Below are positions 7,736 through 17,719 of a stretch of 64,000 nt of DNA, one piece after another (the stretch's first letter is position 1; every line of letters starts with the position of its first letter). A program made the position numbers and the translations under genes. The DNA lies in the NCBI RefSeq assembly GCF_026319365.1, contig NZ_JAPDMS010000001.1, forward strand, positions 372,977 to 436,976, written 5' to 3'. The notes beneath the pieces were generated by a model, which had not been told where the DNA came from, did no database searches, and saw nothing but the letters and a program-made list of their open reading frames with translations. Origin of the DNA: Methylophaga sp. OBS1 (GTDB taxonomy: Bacteria > Pseudomonadota > Gammaproteobacteria > Nitrosococcales > Methylophagaceae).

Positions 7736-8227
7736 ATGGAAAAGCTGTTTGAAAAACTGATGTATTCGTCCCGCTGGATTATGGCGCCTATCTATCTGGG
7801 GCTCAGTCTGGTGCTGGCACTGTTGGGCATCAAGTTCTTCCAGGAGATTTTTCATATTTTCCCCATGATTCTGGAAATGAAAGAGGTAGACCTCATTCTG
7901 GTTGCCCTCTCGTTGATTGACATTACCCTGGTGGGCGGTTTGATAGTAATGGTGATGTTCTCAGGCTATGAAAACTTTGTCTCTCGGCTGGATGTGGATG
8001 AAGGCGAAGACAAGCTGGGGTGGCTTGGGAAGCTGGATGCAGGCTCTCTGAAGAACAAGGTGGCGGCGTCAATTGTGGCAATCTCATCGATTCATCTTCT
8101 CAAGGTGTTCATGAACGCAGAACATATCTCTAATGACAAAATAAAGTGGTATTTGCTGATTCACATCACTTTTGTCGTGTCTGCTTTCGCCATGGGCTAC
8201 CTGGATAAAATCACCCGTAGCAAGTAA
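7736..8227 (+). CDS. yqhA: YqhA/UPF0114 family membrane protein
   Basis: A 163-residue inner-membrane protein of the UPF0114 family. The start [20 protein letters not shown] is characteristic, as are the [28 protein letters not shown] stretch and [25 protein letters not shown]. About four membrane segments are present (roughly 14-34, 55-78, 108-124, 137-156). The length equals that of the E. coli protein. The cellular role of the family is unknown. It stands alone, with a promoter upstream and a separate gene about 135 bases downstream. Confidence 0.93.
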   Translation: MEKLFEKLMYSSRWIMAPIYLGLSLVLALLGIKFFQEIFHIFPMILEMKEVDLILVALSLIDITLVGGLIVMVMFSGYENFVSRLDVDEGEDKLGWLGKLDAGSLKNKVAASIVAISSIHLLKVFMNAEHISNDKIKWYLLIHITFVVSAFAMGYLDKITRSK

Positions 8228-8362
8228 TTCAGATGACTGTAAATGGTAACCGGTGTGTGGGAGCCTGCTTTATTCTAAGCTAAGCCTTCGATTAAATTAC
8301 TTCACAATGTCAGCATATGCTGATAATTTGAAGTGACTGTCTGGCTATACAGGGGGTGCCTT

Positions 8363-8971
8363 ATGAACAAGTCTAAAATCAGACTGTTGTTTTATATGCC
8401 CGTTTTATTGACTCATGCCATGATCCTGTCGGGCTGTGACCAACCAACAGAGAACGATTCCTCATCTCAAATCAACAATGAAGTCACTGATGTTTCCCCT
8501 GCCGAGCCAATGGCAGAGCAGCAACCCAGTCAGGAATCGAGCAGCTCCCCAGAAGTCAACCCGCCTGAACAGCATGCTGAGCCCCCTGCTCCATCATCAG
8601 TAACACAAGCAGAATCAAGCGCTTCGTCGGAGGAGAAACAGTCATCTGACGACTTATATCAGGTTGTTGATGGTAACAAGCTGGATGAGTTCAGTTATGA
8701 AGGTTTTAAGCTTTACCGTAACTGGTGTGCGCGTTGCCACGGCACCTATGGGCAAGGCATGGTGGGCCCCAACCTTGCGGACAGTCTTAATGTCATCAGT
8801 AAAGCGGAGTTTGTCGACGTCGTTACGCATGGCAAGACTGGACAAATCGGCAGTATGCCCGCCTGGGAGTCAAATGCGACGGTGATGAGCGGTATGGAGA
8901 ATCTCTATGCCTACCTCAAGGCGCGTGCCGATGGCGCTATAGGCGAAGTTAAACCAGCTAAACAACAGTAA
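8363..8971 (+). CDS. Lipoprotein c-type cytochrome
   Basis: A 202-residue membrane-anchored cytochrome c. The signal peptide ends in a lipobox L22-S-G-C25. Residues about 28-100 form a Ser/Glu/Pro/Gln-rich flexible linker. One heme c domain follows, with C122-A-R-C125-H126, the GPNLADSL motif, and a likely axial methionine in IGSMPAW (M165). I chose the ATG at 8363, preceded by AGGGGGTG, over a GTG 30 bases upstream. The long linker suggests a heme domain held at the outer face of the inner membrane or the outer membrane. Its electron partners are not evident. Confidence 0.85.
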   Translation: MNKSKIRLLFYMPVLLTHAMILSGCDQPTENDSSSQINNEVTDVSPAEPMAEQQPSQESSSSPEVNPPEQHAEPPAPSSVTQAESSASSEEKQSSDDLYQVVDGNKLDEFSYEGFKLYRNWCARCHGTYGQGMVGPNLADSLNVISKAEFVDVVTHGKTGQIGSMPAWESNATVMSGMENLYAYLKARADGAIGEVKPAKQQ

Positions 8972-9128
8972 TATTACCAACCCGCTCATCAGCGGCACTA
9001 TCCTGGCAACGCAAGTTAACCAGCCCGCCATCTCAAAAATCGATAGGACACAATACCCAGCAGATGTTGTGTTTTTGAGGTAATGGTTTGATCTTCCAAT
9101 CAGCACGACCGATATCTATGATGTCAGT

Positions 9129-10727
9129 ATGATAAACACTACGTCACAGTCACAGCCCGGCTGGGTTTTTTATATCTCACTTTCCTTATTATCCGGTTTC
9201 ATTGCTCTGGCAACGCTATATCCGGATTTATTCTCAGAATCCGCTGAGCGAGCATTATCTTTTACAACGAGCCACTTCGGTTGGTTGTATTTATTTGTCA
9301 CTACCGGCTTTCTGGTTTTTTGTATCAGCATCGCGTTATCTAATTACGGTCAAATTAGACTAGGTGCCGATGGTGAGGCGCCAGAGTTTTCATACTTGTC
9401 ATGGCTGGGCATGATTTTCTCAGCAGGTATGGGGGTAGGCCTCGTCTTCTGGGGCGTGGCTGAACCCATGACGCATTATGCATCGCCACCTTTTGGTAGT
9501 GCTCCAGCCAACTCGCCAGAGTCAGCCGGGCTTGCCATGCGTTACTCCCTGTTTCATTGGGGGTTTCATCAATGGGCTAATTTCGGGATCGTCGGCCTCG
9601 CCATTGCCTATGTTCGTTTCAGACAACAACGACCTGGCCTTATCAGTGAAGCGTTCCGTTCCACTCTGGGGGACCGCGTAGATGGCGGTATGGGGCATGC
9701 CATCAATGTGTTGGCAGTGGTGTCAACGGTTTTTGGTGTCGCTACGACACTGGGGCTGGGTATGCTTCAGATCAACAGCGGCGCATCATCTGTTTTCAAT
9801 ATTGAGTTTGGCCTCTCCTCCCAATTGGCGATCCTGGCTGGCGTGGGGGTTGTCTTTCTTCTCTGCTCACTGGCACCGTTGGAGAGCGGAATACGTTATA
9901 TCAGTGATCTGAATATGTGGCTGGCGGGCTTACTGCTTATTTTCGTTTTTTTTGCCGGCCCCACTGATTTCATTACCGCCTCGATGACCAACGCGATTGG
10001 GGACTACTTCGGTAATTTGATTGGTATGAGCCTGGTAATGACACCCTACACCGGAGAAGACTGGGTTGAGCGGTGGACGATATTCTACTGGGCATGGGGA
10101 CTATCCTGGGCCCCCTTTGTGGGCAGCTTTATCGCCCGAATTTCACGTGGACGCACAATAAGAGAGTTTATTTTCGGGGTAATTGGTATGCCGGTGTTAC
10201 TCAGCGCTATCTGGTTTGCAACATTCGGCGGCAGTGCCTTGTATTACGAAGTGTTTGCCAATGCTCAAATTGCCCAGGCCGTATCACAGGAGATCAGCGC
10301 TGGCTTGTTTGCATTGCTTGCGCTGTTACCCGGCGCAGAAATGACGGCCGTTTTAATGCTGGTTTTAATTGTTTTATTCGTTATCACTTCAGCCAATTCA
10401 GCGACGTTTGTGCTGGGCATGTTTGCTGGTAAAGGCGCATTGATACCCAAACCCTGGCTGAGATTTGTCTTTGGCCTGATTCAGATTCTGGTCGCGGGTG
10501 TTTTATTACTGAGTGGCGGTCTGTCATCGTTACAGACCGTTTCTATCGTTGCCGCTTTCCCGTTCATGATATTGATGGTTTTTATGGCCAGTGCCTTACT
10601 CAAATCGCTGAGAGATGAGCAAAGACAGATCGAGCTGCATGAAGCATTGATGAGAGAGAGATTGCAGCGTCTTCTTGATGAGCATGAAGTTGAACAAACG
10701 AAATCTGAAGATAATCAAAATCAATAG
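9129..10727 (+). CDS. BCCT-family transporter (betaine/choline/carnitine type)
   Basis: A 532-residue inner-membrane carrier with about twelve membrane segments. The glycine-rich segment FSAGMGVGLVFWGVAEPM and the tryptophan box FYWAWGLSWAPFVGSFIARIS are diagnostic of the BCCT family, which takes up quaternary ammonium osmolytes or related compounds using the sodium or proton gradient. The C-terminal tail (about 490-532) is highly charged and may sense osmotic state as in BetP. The substrate cannot be told from sequence. Glycine betaine is the likeliest for a marine organism. Confidence 0.92.
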   Translation: MINTTSQSQPGWVFYISLSLLSGFIALATLYPDLFSESAERALSFTTSHFGWLYLFVTTGFLVFCISIALSNYGQIRLGADGEAPEFSYLSWLGMIFSAGMGVGLVFWGVAEPMTHYASPPFGSAPANSPESAGLAMRYSLFHWGFHQWANFGIVGLAIAYVRFRQQRPGLISEAFRSTLGDRVDGGMGHAINVLAVVSTVFGVATTLGLGMLQINSGASSVFNIEFGLSSQLAILAGVGVVFLLCSLAPLESGIRYISDLNMWLAGLLLIFVFFAGPTDFITASMTNAIGDYFGNLIGMSLVMTPYTGEDWVERWTIFYWAWGLSWAPFVGSFIARISRGRTIREFIFGVIGMPVLLSAIWFATFGGSALYYEVFANAQIAQAVSQEISAGLFALLALLPGAEMTAVLMLVLIVLFVITSANSATFVLGMFAGKGALIPKPWLRFVFGLIQILVAGVLLLSGGLSSLQTVSIVAAFPFMILMVFMASALLKSLRDEQRQIELHEALMRERLQRLLDEHEVEQTKSEDNQNQ

Positions 10728-10747
10728 CGTCGTTTAATCAGCAGCTA

Positions 10748-11872
10748 TCAATCCGCTTGACTGACACTGTGTCTGAAGCGCAATAATGAAATGGTAAAAA
10801 AGACCAGGCCGATTGCGAGCAAAGACACTATCTGTGGGACGATGACATCAATATCAGCACCGCGGTAAAGAATGGCCTGTGTGCCGGAAACATAGTGCGT
10901 TGAGGGCATAAACTCCATCAACACTCTGGCAACCACTGGCATGCTCTCTCGAGGTGTCACCCCGCCAGACAGCATGAGCATCGGCATCATGACCAGCATC
11001 ATCAGCAGTCCGAACTGTGGCATGCTTCGGGCGATGGTGGCCATGAAAATACCCATGGAAGTCGTGGAAAACAGATACAGGCCGGTCAACAAAACAAAGA
11101 ACCAGATTGAGCCCTGGATCGGAATACCCAGCCAGCCTTTGATGACAAAAGTCACCGAGAGCGTGGAGGCAACCAGAACAATAATGCCGGTGGCCCAGAC
11201 TTTTGCCAGCATAATTTCAGCCGGTGTCATCGGCATGACCAGCAGGTGCTCAATGGTGCCATGCTCACGTTCACGGATGAGGGCTGCCCCAGCGAGAATG
11301 ATGGAGAGCATCGTGACCATTTCAATCAATTCAATGATCGAGCCGAACCATTTCTGTGACATGTTGGGGTTGAAGCGGATCCGGTAAGTCAATTCAACCT
11401 GTTGTGTCGCTGTCTCACGATAGCCTTGAATAAACTCATTAATTTCCTCCATGACTATCTGCTGGGCATACCCTGCTCCACTGAAAGCTTGAGACATGCG
11501 GGTGGCATCAACATTAAGCTGGATTGCAGGGGACTTTCCAGCCAATACATCCCGCTGAAAATTCGGCGGGATATCGAGCGAGAAGGTGAAATAACCCGCA
11601 TCAAGACCCGTATCTACTTCCTTCAGGTCAACAAGGTAAGGTGGTTGAAACTCAGGAGGCTGAAAAGCAGAAATAATTCGCGTAGATAAAGGCGAACGAT
11701 CTTCATCCACAATCGCAATAGGCACCTTGTTCAGGGTATCCGGCATGGATGTGGCTGCGATATAAATCAGTAATGAAAAACCATAAGCAATGAGAACCAG
11801 CATGACCGGGTCGCGAAGAATGCTCCAGAGTTCTTTCCCGCCCAGACGGTAGACATGACTGATCCTGACCAT
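10748..11872 (-). CDS. yhhJ: ABC-2 type permease (YhhJ-like)
   Basis: A 374-residue ABC-2 permease. It has an N-terminal membrane anchor (about 24-42), a large external domain (about 50-180) and five to six membrane helices in the C-terminal half, including the LIREREHGTIEHLLVMPMTPAEIMLAK motif typical of YhhJ/YbhS exporters. It is the last gene of a leftward operon and starts 2 bases after the RbbA-like gene. It probably forms the exporter channel with that protein and the HlyD-like adaptor. The substrate is unknown. Confidence 0.88.
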   Translation of the reverse strand: MVRISHVYRLGGKELWSILRDPVMLVLIAYGFSLLIYIAATSMPDTLNKVPIAIVDEDRSPLSTRIISAFQPPEFQPPYLVDLKEVDTGLDAGYFTFSLDIPPNFQRDVLAGKSPAIQLNVDATRMSQAFSGAGYAQQIVMEEINEFIQGYRETATQQVELTYRIRFNPNMSQKWFGSIIELIEMVTMLSIILAGAALIREREHGTIEHLLVMPMTPAEIMLAKVWATGIIVLVASTLSVTFVIKGWLGIPIQGSIWFFVLLTGLYLFSTTSMGIFMATIARSMPQFGLLMMLVMMPMLMLSGGVTPRESMPVVARVLMEFMPSTHYVSGTQAILYRGADIDVIVPQIVSLLAIGLVFFTISLLRFRHSVSQAD

Positions 11873-11874
11873 GG

Positions 11875-14613
11875 CTATGTCTCTTGTTTCCCTAATAGCG
11901 CAATGGCTAACAGCATGACCAGCAACGCTCCCATGGAGATGGAGAAAATAGCGGGCAGTAACTCGGGTAATGTCAGGGCTTTGCTGAATACACCGCGACT
12001 GATGGTGATGAAGTGCGTCGTCGGATTGAGTTCGCCGATGATTCTACCGACGCCTTCCAGCGAAGAGACGGGATGAATCATCCCGGAAAACTCTATTGTG
12101 GGTATCAGTGAGCCCATGGCAGTAAAGAATATGGCAGCGATTTGACTTCGAGTGAACGTTGACGACAGCAAACCAAATGCTGTGGCAAAACTGACAAAAA
12201 ATATCGAGGCAATAAGCAGCGCCGGAAAGCTGCCTTTGATCGGTACTTCAAACACCCAGATGGCAAAAGCAACCATAAGAAGGAAATTGATCATGGCCAG
12301 AACAATATAGGGTAGCTGTTTGCCCAGCATAAACTCAGTTCGGGTCACGGGGGTGACGTATAGATTGATAATGGAGCCCAGTTCTTTTTCACGGACGACC
12401 GCCAGCGCGCTCAATATGGCCGGAATCAATAACAACATCATGGGCATCACCGCAGGCACCATGGCAGGCAGACTTTTGACATCCGGGTTGTAACGAAAGC
12501 GGGTTTCAATACTCGCCGCAGGTGCACTACTATCTCCCAACGCTGAACTGACCCAGCTTTGATGCATACCTTTTACATAACCCAGCACGGTTTCAGCACG
12601 TTGGGGCATAGCGCCATCTATCCAGGCGCTGATTTCTAATGTGTTGTCTCTGGCGAGATTTCGTGAAAAATTGGGAGGAATTTCAATAGCCAGTGCCAGT
12701 TCTCCGCTGCGCATTCTTCTATCCAAATCGGCATAATCCTGAATAGGTGCCTTCTCAATAAAATAGCGTGAGCCCGACATGTTGAGGGTATAGTTCTGAC
12801 TCAGGACAGTCTGATCACGATCCAGAACTGCATAGCTCAGGTCGTTTACATCCATCGAAATGCCATACCCCATGATGACCATCAGTAGCAGGCTACCCAT
12901 CAGGGCCATCGTCAGACGAACACCATCCTGTTTCAGTTCAAGCATTTCCCGCATGCTGTAGCTGAGTGCCCGTTGCCAGCTAAACAGTTTGTTGTGACTT
13001 GAATTGTTTAAGCTTTCCCGGTCATCAATCTCCGTCTCAGGCGTTGTCGATTGTGTTGTGCTGGTGGATTCGAACGATGCTTCGTGTTGTTTCAAATAAG
13101 CGATAAAGGCTGTTTCCAGCGTTGATGCCTGTTGTTTGTTAATGATTGCTTCCGGTGAGTCCGTATCAAGCACCTGTCCAGCATGCATCAGTGAAATGCG
13201 ATCACAGCGCATAGCCTCATTCATAAAATGGGTGGAGATAAAGATAGTGACCTTTTCATCCCGGGATAACTCAACCAGTAAGGACCAGAAAGCATCCCGG
13301 GCAACCGGATCCACACCGGAAGTCGGTTCATCCAGAATCAATATTTCAGGTTTATGTACAACAGCGACAGCCAGTGACAAGCGCTGTCGCATTCCCAGCG
13401 GTAATTTGTCCGGCAGCCTTGTTGCGACTTGATCAAGCTCGAATCGGGCCAATAACTCATCGACTCTGCCCTGAATTTCTGCTGAAGGTACGTTAAACAG
13501 TTGTGCATGCAGTACCAGGTTTTGCTTGACGCTGAGTTCGTTATAGAGAGAAAAGGCCTGTGTCATGTAACCAACACGACGTCGTGTTTCAACATCGCGG
13601 GATTTAACTTTATGACCGAACAGCCTGGCCTGACCTTCGGTAGGGGCTAAAAGGCCTGTCAGCATTTTCATCGTGGTGGTTTTACCGCAACCATTGGAAC
13701 CGATAAAACCGAAAATTTCCCCGCGTCTGATTTCAAAGTTCACCTGATCCACTGCAACAAAGTCACCAAATCGCATGGTGAGATCACTGGCTTCGATGGC
13801 GATCTCATCCTGGTTGCTGAATTCAGGAATGACGATAGACGAATGATGCCGTTTTTTCTGCTCGGGAAGTAAGGCAATAAAAGCGGCTTCAACGCTCTGA
13901 GTATCCGTCGTTTGCATCAGCGCTGCAGGTGTCCCTGTGGCCAGAATTTCGCCTTCATCCATGGCAACAAGCAGCTCAAACCGTTCCGCCTCCTCCATAT
14001 AGGCTGTGGCGACCAGTACGCTCATGCCCGGGCGCTGTGCTCTTATTTGTTCAATCAGTTGCCAGAATTGATTTCTGGATAAGGGGTCCACCCCCGTTGT
14101 CGGCTCATCCAGAATGAGCAGGTCAGGGTCGTGTATCAGGGCGCAGCACAGAGCCAGTTTTTGTTTCATGCCGCCTGATAATTTGCCGGCAGGACGATCA
14201 AGAAAGGGATAGAGTCCCGTCGCCGTTGTCAGATGTTCTATACGACGACGGCGTTCCGCTGGGTCATGACCGAATAAACGGCTGATAAACTGTAAGTTAT
14301 CTTCCACTGACAGGGAAAGGCTCAAGTTCTTACCCAGACCCTGTGGCATATAGGCAATCGTGGGACAGATTTGTCTGCGGTGATGTCTGGAAGACATATC
14401 ACCATTGAGCACCCTCAGTGAGCCTGCCTGAAGTTTTCTTGCTCCTGCAATCAATGACAGTAAACTCGATTTTCCTACTCCATCCGGACCGATAAAGCCG
14501 ACGGTTGCACCGGCCGGGATGCTGAGGTTAATCTGCTTCAGAGCTTGTTTGGAGCGATAGTTCAGACTGACATCGTTCAGTTCAATAACGGGCTGTTTAT
14601 CAACTGCCTGCAC
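11875..14613 (-). CDS. rbbA: RbbA-like ABC transporter (two ATPase domains plus permease)
   Basis: A 912-residue fusion that closely matches E. coli RbbA in length and order. The first ATPase domain (about 10-235) has [14 protein letters not shown] and [10 protein letters not shown]. The second (about 275-510) has GSNGCGKTT, a degenerate LPLGMRQ signature and [10 protein letters not shown]. The ABC-2 permease domain (about 560-912) has [16 protein letters not shown] and [20 protein letters not shown]. RbbA was first reported as a ribosome-associated ATPase. The permease and HlyD neighbours point to an exporter. Its start overlaps the HlyD stop by one base. Confidence 0.93.
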   Translation of the reverse strand: MQAVDKQPVIELNDVSLNYRSKQALKQINLSIPAGATVGFIGPDGVGKSSLLSLIAGARKLQAGSLRVLNGDMSSRHHRRQICPTIAYMPQGLGKNLSLSLSVEDNLQFISRLFGHDPAERRRRIEHLTTATGLYPFLDRPAGKLSGGMKQKLALCCALIHDPDLLILDEPTTGVDPLSRNQFWQLIEQIRAQRPGMSVLVATAYMEEAERFELLVAMDEGEILATGTPAALMQTTDTQSVEAAFIALLPEQKKRHHSSIVIPEFSNQDEIAIEASDLTMRFGDFVAVDQVNFEIRRGEIFGFIGSNGCGKTTTMKMLTGLLAPTEGQARLFGHKVKSRDVETRRRVGYMTQAFSLYNELSVKQNLVLHAQLFNVPSAEIQGRVDELLARFELDQVATRLPDKLPLGMRQRLSLAVAVVHKPEILILDEPTSGVDPVARDAFWSLLVELSRDEKVTIFISTHFMNEAMRCDRISLMHAGQVLDTDSPEAIINKQQASTLETAFIAYLKQHEASFESTSTTQSTTPETEIDDRESLNNSSHNKLFSWQRALSYSMREMLELKQDGVRLTMALMGSLLLMVIMGYGISMDVNDLSYAVLDRDQTVLSQNYTLNMSGSRYFIEKAPIQDYADLDRRMRSGELALAIEIPPNFSRNLARDNTLEISAWIDGAMPQRAETVLGYVKGMHQSWVSSALGDSSAPAASIETRFRYNPDVKSLPAMVPAVMPMMLLLIPAILSALAVVREKELGSIINLYVTPVTRTEFMLGKQLPYIVLAMINFLLMVAFAIWVFEVPIKGSFPALLIASIFFVSFATAFGLLSSTFTRSQIAAIFFTAMGSLIPTIEFSGMIHPVSSLEGVGRIIGELNPTTHFITISRGVFSKALTLPELLPAIFSISMGALLVMLLAIALLGKQET

Positions 14614-15683
14614 TATTCGGATACCCTAACCTGTAGCGATTCAGGCCAGTCCTGATTGTCATCCAGTTTCAGCCAGGCTACGCCTGGTAACCCTGTTTTT
14701 ACCTGGCGAATATGTTTGTTCAGCAAATCCGGTGAAATACGGACTTTCACACGAAACATCAGCTTTTGACGCTCCTCGGCTGTTTCGACTGTTTTCGGGG
14801 TGAACTGCGCCACACTGGAGATATAGCTGACTTTGGCAGGAATGACATACTCAGGAAAGGTATCCAGAATAATACGGGCATCACTCCCCAGCGCAACACG
14901 GCCAACTACGGTTTCAGGCAAGAAAAAGGTCATGTAGACATCAGTCAGGTCGACCATGTTGAGCACTTTGCCACCACTGGGCAATACTTCCCCCGGCTCG
15001 GCGACCCGGAACTGGACTCGTCCAGCTCTGGGCGTTTTGAGTTGGCTGTCAGCAATATCAACATTGATCCGCTCTATGGTGGCTTCAACAGCAGCGACAG
15101 TAGACTTGGCACCGTCGACTTGTGATTTTGCTGCAATGACAGCCGCTTCAGCGGCCTTTACCTGGGCTTTGGCTGCAGCAAGTGTTGCCTCTGCACTTCT
15201 TACTAAAGCCTTGTCGTCATCGAGTTGTTGTTTGGATGCCGATCCTTTTTGTGCCAGGGTTTCAGTACGGGCCAGTCGACGCTGTGCATTTTCCAGTTCA
15301 CTGGCTCGCTGGACCACGACTGCTTCAGCGGCTGCCACGTCACTCTCCCGAACAGCCACTTGTGCCTCGGCGCTGGCAACAGCATTCCTGGCTTTCTGTA
15401 GTTGAGCCTGTGCTTCACTGAGTTGTGCATTAAGCACATCGATTTGCATACTGGCGACAATGTCGCCTGCCTCGATAAAATCCCCCTCCCTGGCGTGAAT
15501 CTCTATCACCCGGCCAGCATATTTGGTGGCGATATCAATCTCAGTCGCCTCAATACGGCCATTACCACTCACCAGATAGTCAACAGGTTGACTACTTTTC
15601 TGAATAAACCAGAACCAGATAGAAAGGCTGACCAGGGCGATCAGTCCTACCAACAGCGATATTTTTTTGACTGTGTTCCTCAT
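14613..15683 (-). CDS. yhiI: HlyD-family periplasmic adaptor (YhiI-like)
   Basis: A 356-residue membrane fusion protein. One N-terminal membrane segment (about 9-27) is followed by a lipoyl half-motif ([21 protein letters not shown]), a long Ala/Gln/Glu-rich coiled-coil hairpin (about 75-210), the second lipoyl half and a beta-barrel domain. It is first in the leftward yhiI-rbbA-yhhJ operon and links the inner-membrane ABC exporter to an outer-membrane channel. No TolC-like gene is in this operon. The one nearest is in the czc operon. Confidence 0.9.
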   Translation of the reverse strand: MRNTVKKISLLVGLIALVSLSIWFWFIQKSSQPVDYLVSGNGRIEATEIDIATKYAGRVIEIHAREGDFIEAGDIVASMQIDVLNAQLSEAQAQLQKARNAVASAEAQVAVRESDVAAAEAVVVQRASELENAQRRLARTETLAQKGSASKQQLDDDKALVRSAEATLAAAKAQVKAAEAAVIAAKSQVDGAKSTVAAVEATIERINVDIADSQLKTPRAGRVQFRVAEPGEVLPSGGKVLNMVDLTDVYMTFFLPETVVGRVALGSDARIILDTFPEYVIPAKVSYISSVAQFTPKTVETAEERQKLMFRVKVRISPDLLNKHIRQVKTGLPGVAWLKLDDNQDWPESLQVRVSE

Positions 15684-16041
15684 GTGTTTCCTTCACTGAT
15701 GTGGCCATAGAACGCAGATAGTCAGCTTTCCAGTACGTGATTAACTTTTCAGGCACGTCAGACCTTGTTTCCGAATTGCTCACTTTGTTACTGAATTCAT
15801 ATTAAGGATCAGTTGTCCTAGCAGCAATAAGTTAAACAATAAGAGATTTCAAAATCACGGCAACTGATTCAGATCAAATTCCTGCCAAATGATGGCCTCA
15901 GGCTGGATAAAAAATGCTCGACGATGAGCAACCTGATTTGTTTTATCGATAAGCTGGTTGCAATCAAAAACGATATTTCAAATTTGATTTGTCCCGGTTC
16001 CGGGCATACCATGAACTCAATTATTTCATTCATACGTTGAC
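15684..16041. promoter_or_regulatory. Divergent intergenic region, yhiI / czc operon
   Basis: This 358-base region separates the leftward exporter operon from the rightward czc operon and must hold both promoters. Near the czc side, CCCGG-TT-CCGGG (15993-16004) is a perfect 12-bp palindrome that could bind a metal regulator. No regulator gene is adjacent, and I see no gene in the region. Confidence 0.4.
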
Positions 16042-16371
16042 GTGAAGCCGAACTTCCTGATCACAATCAGTTTACTTATCTGCATGGTTTTCTCGACCAG
16101 TGCATCAGCTTTTTTGCACCTCAATGAACACCAACTCGAACTGACGCATGCCGATTTGACGTACGCTGATCATCAAACTGATTCGGGTGTGCATGAGGAA
16201 CATGATGCCAGTGCTGAGCATGCGCATCACTTCAACCTGCATATCACAGCGGATCTGATTGAACATGAAGCTATTCGTTTTATCAAATCGGCTAATCATA
16301 TCAGTGGCGATGTGATGAGCCCGCTGATTACCCGCTCTTATACCCCCCCTCTTCCCCCGCCCAACGCCTGA
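16042..16371 (+). CDS. CzcI-like small His-rich periplasmic protein
   Basis: A 109-residue protein starting with GTG. The first 23 residues form a clear signal peptide (LITISLLICMVFSTSASA). The mature part carries many histidines (HLNEHQLELTHADLTYADHQ, then HEEHDASAEHAHHFNLH) and ends in a proline-rich tail PPLPPPNA. Small His-rich proteins of this build, called CzcI, stand before czcCBA operons and probably bind or sense divalent metals in the periplasm. Similarity is in layout rather than in a strong motif. The GTG has no good ribosome site, but starting at the internal ATG (16084) would cut the signal peptide short. Confidence 0.65.
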   Translation: MKPNFLITISLLICMVFSTSASAFLHLNEHQLELTHADLTYADHQTDSGVHEEHDASAEHAHHFNLHITADLIEHEAIRFIKSANHISGDVMSPLITRSYTPPLPPPNA

Positions 16372-16433
16372 TCCTTTAGCAACTGGTCTCTTAAGACACG
16401 CTTTTGCGTGTGAATTTGCTATGGGATTTGATC

Positions 16434-17714
16434 ATGAAATTGTTGAATTTATTATGCCGCTCCGCCATGCCGGTGCTGGCAGTCGTCACCGGGCTGCTGA
16501 GTTCAGGCTCAGCACTGGCTATTGAGCCGTCAACCGCGGTAAAACGAACGCTGCAAGCCAGTCCGCAGTTAGAGCTTTATCCTTACCATGTGCGCACTCT
16601 CGAGGGTGAAGCGCTGCAGGCGGACCTGAGACCCAATCCAACGCTGGGCGCCAGCCTGGAAAATGTGATGGGCACCGGTGATAGCCGCTTTCTTGCGGGG
16701 CATGAACTGACGCTGTCTTTAAGTCAGGTACTGGAACTGGGTGGCAAGCGTGAGCGTCGGGTCGATGTCATTGACCGCAAGTCGGCTGAGTTACAACACG
16801 ACTATGAAGTCAAACGTCTCGATGTCGTGGCGGCTACCCTGCGAGATTATTATGCTGCACTGCGTTTACAGCACCTTATGGACTGGAACCGACAGCGGAT
16901 TGTCAGCGAAAAGGCGGCTTTAGAAGTCATTCAAAAACGCGCCAATGCCGGTGTGGTCGGTGAAGCCGATCTGATGCGTATGCAATTGCGTTTGGCGAAA
17001 TCTGAATCCAAGCAACAAACGCTTCTCGCAGAGCATGAACAGGCGCTGAGAATGCTGGCTGCCAATTGGGTACAGGCGCCGGATTTCGAGGCTGTCGCTG
17101 GCAAACTCGCCAAGCTCCCCCGTCTACCGGATGAGAATGAACTTCAAGCGGCTTTAGTTAAAACGCCGGATTATCTGCTTTTAGCGGCACAGGCCCGGAT
17201 CAATCAGGCGAGACTGGCGCTGGCTGAAGCTGAGCGTACTTCAAATGTCACGGTGGGTGCCGGTATCAGACGATTTGAGGGCAATGATGATCTGGCGCTG
17301 GTATTCAATTTCTCCATGCCCTTGCAACTGAATGATCAAAATCAGGGCAGCATCGCCGCCGCACAGGCCCGGTATCAGGAAAAACTGGCGCATCAAACGT
17401 TGATGAAAAACCGGCTGGAGATTGCGCTGAGTCGCATTCTGGCGGCAATGCAAAACAATATCGAGCAGGAAAATCGCCTTAATCAGGACCTTAAGCCTGT
17501 GGCGAACTCATTACTCGACGAAGTGGAACGCGGCTACCAACTCGGTATTTACAACGTCCTGCAATGGGTCGATGCCCAGGATGAGCTCTACGCTATCGAG
17601 CGGGACATTATCGAAGCCCAGTACGCTGTTCATCTGCAGTTTCTGGAACTGGAACGGCTCAGTGGCATGAGTCTGGTTAACCACTCATCCAGCGACGCTG
17701 CTGACAAGGAATAA
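16434..17714 (+). CDS. czcC: CzcC-like outer-membrane efflux protein
   Basis: A TolC-family outer-membrane factor of about 426 residues, with a signal peptide (cleavage near ALA-IEP) and the paired helical repeats of the family (HELTLSLSQVLELGGKR in the first half, FNFSMPLQLNDQNQGSIAAA in the second). I chose the ATG at 16434. A TTG 30 bases upstream merely extends the frame. It forms the outer-membrane exit duct for the CzcB/CzcA complex encoded directly downstream (5-base gap to czcB). Confidence 0.9.
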   Translation: MKLLNLLCRSAMPVLAVVTGLLSSGSALAIEPSTAVKRTLQASPQLELYPYHVRTLEGEALQADLRPNPTLGASLENVMGTGDSRFLAGHELTLSLSQVLELGGKRERRVDVIDRKSAELQHDYEVKRLDVVAATLRDYYAALRLQHLMDWNRQRIVSEKAALEVIQKRANAGVVGEADLMRMQLRLAKSESKQQTLLAEHEQALRMLAANWVQAPDFEAVAGKLAKLPRLPDENELQAALVKTPDYLLLAAQARINQARLALAEAERTSNVTVGAGIRRFEGNDDLALVFNFSMPLQLNDQNQGSIAAAQARYQEKLAHQTLMKNRLEIALSRILAAMQNNIEQENRLNQDLKPVANSLLDEVERGYQLGIYNVLQWVDAQDELYAIERDIIEAQYAVHLQFLELERLSGMSLVNHSSSDAADKE

Positions 17715-17719
17715 GCACC

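Noticed and set aside
15592..15783. 63-codon frame on the minus strand across the HlyD start
   Set aside because: It overlaps the HlyD-like gene in another frame and shows no recognisable feature. It could be a small upstream peptide, but nothing supports this.
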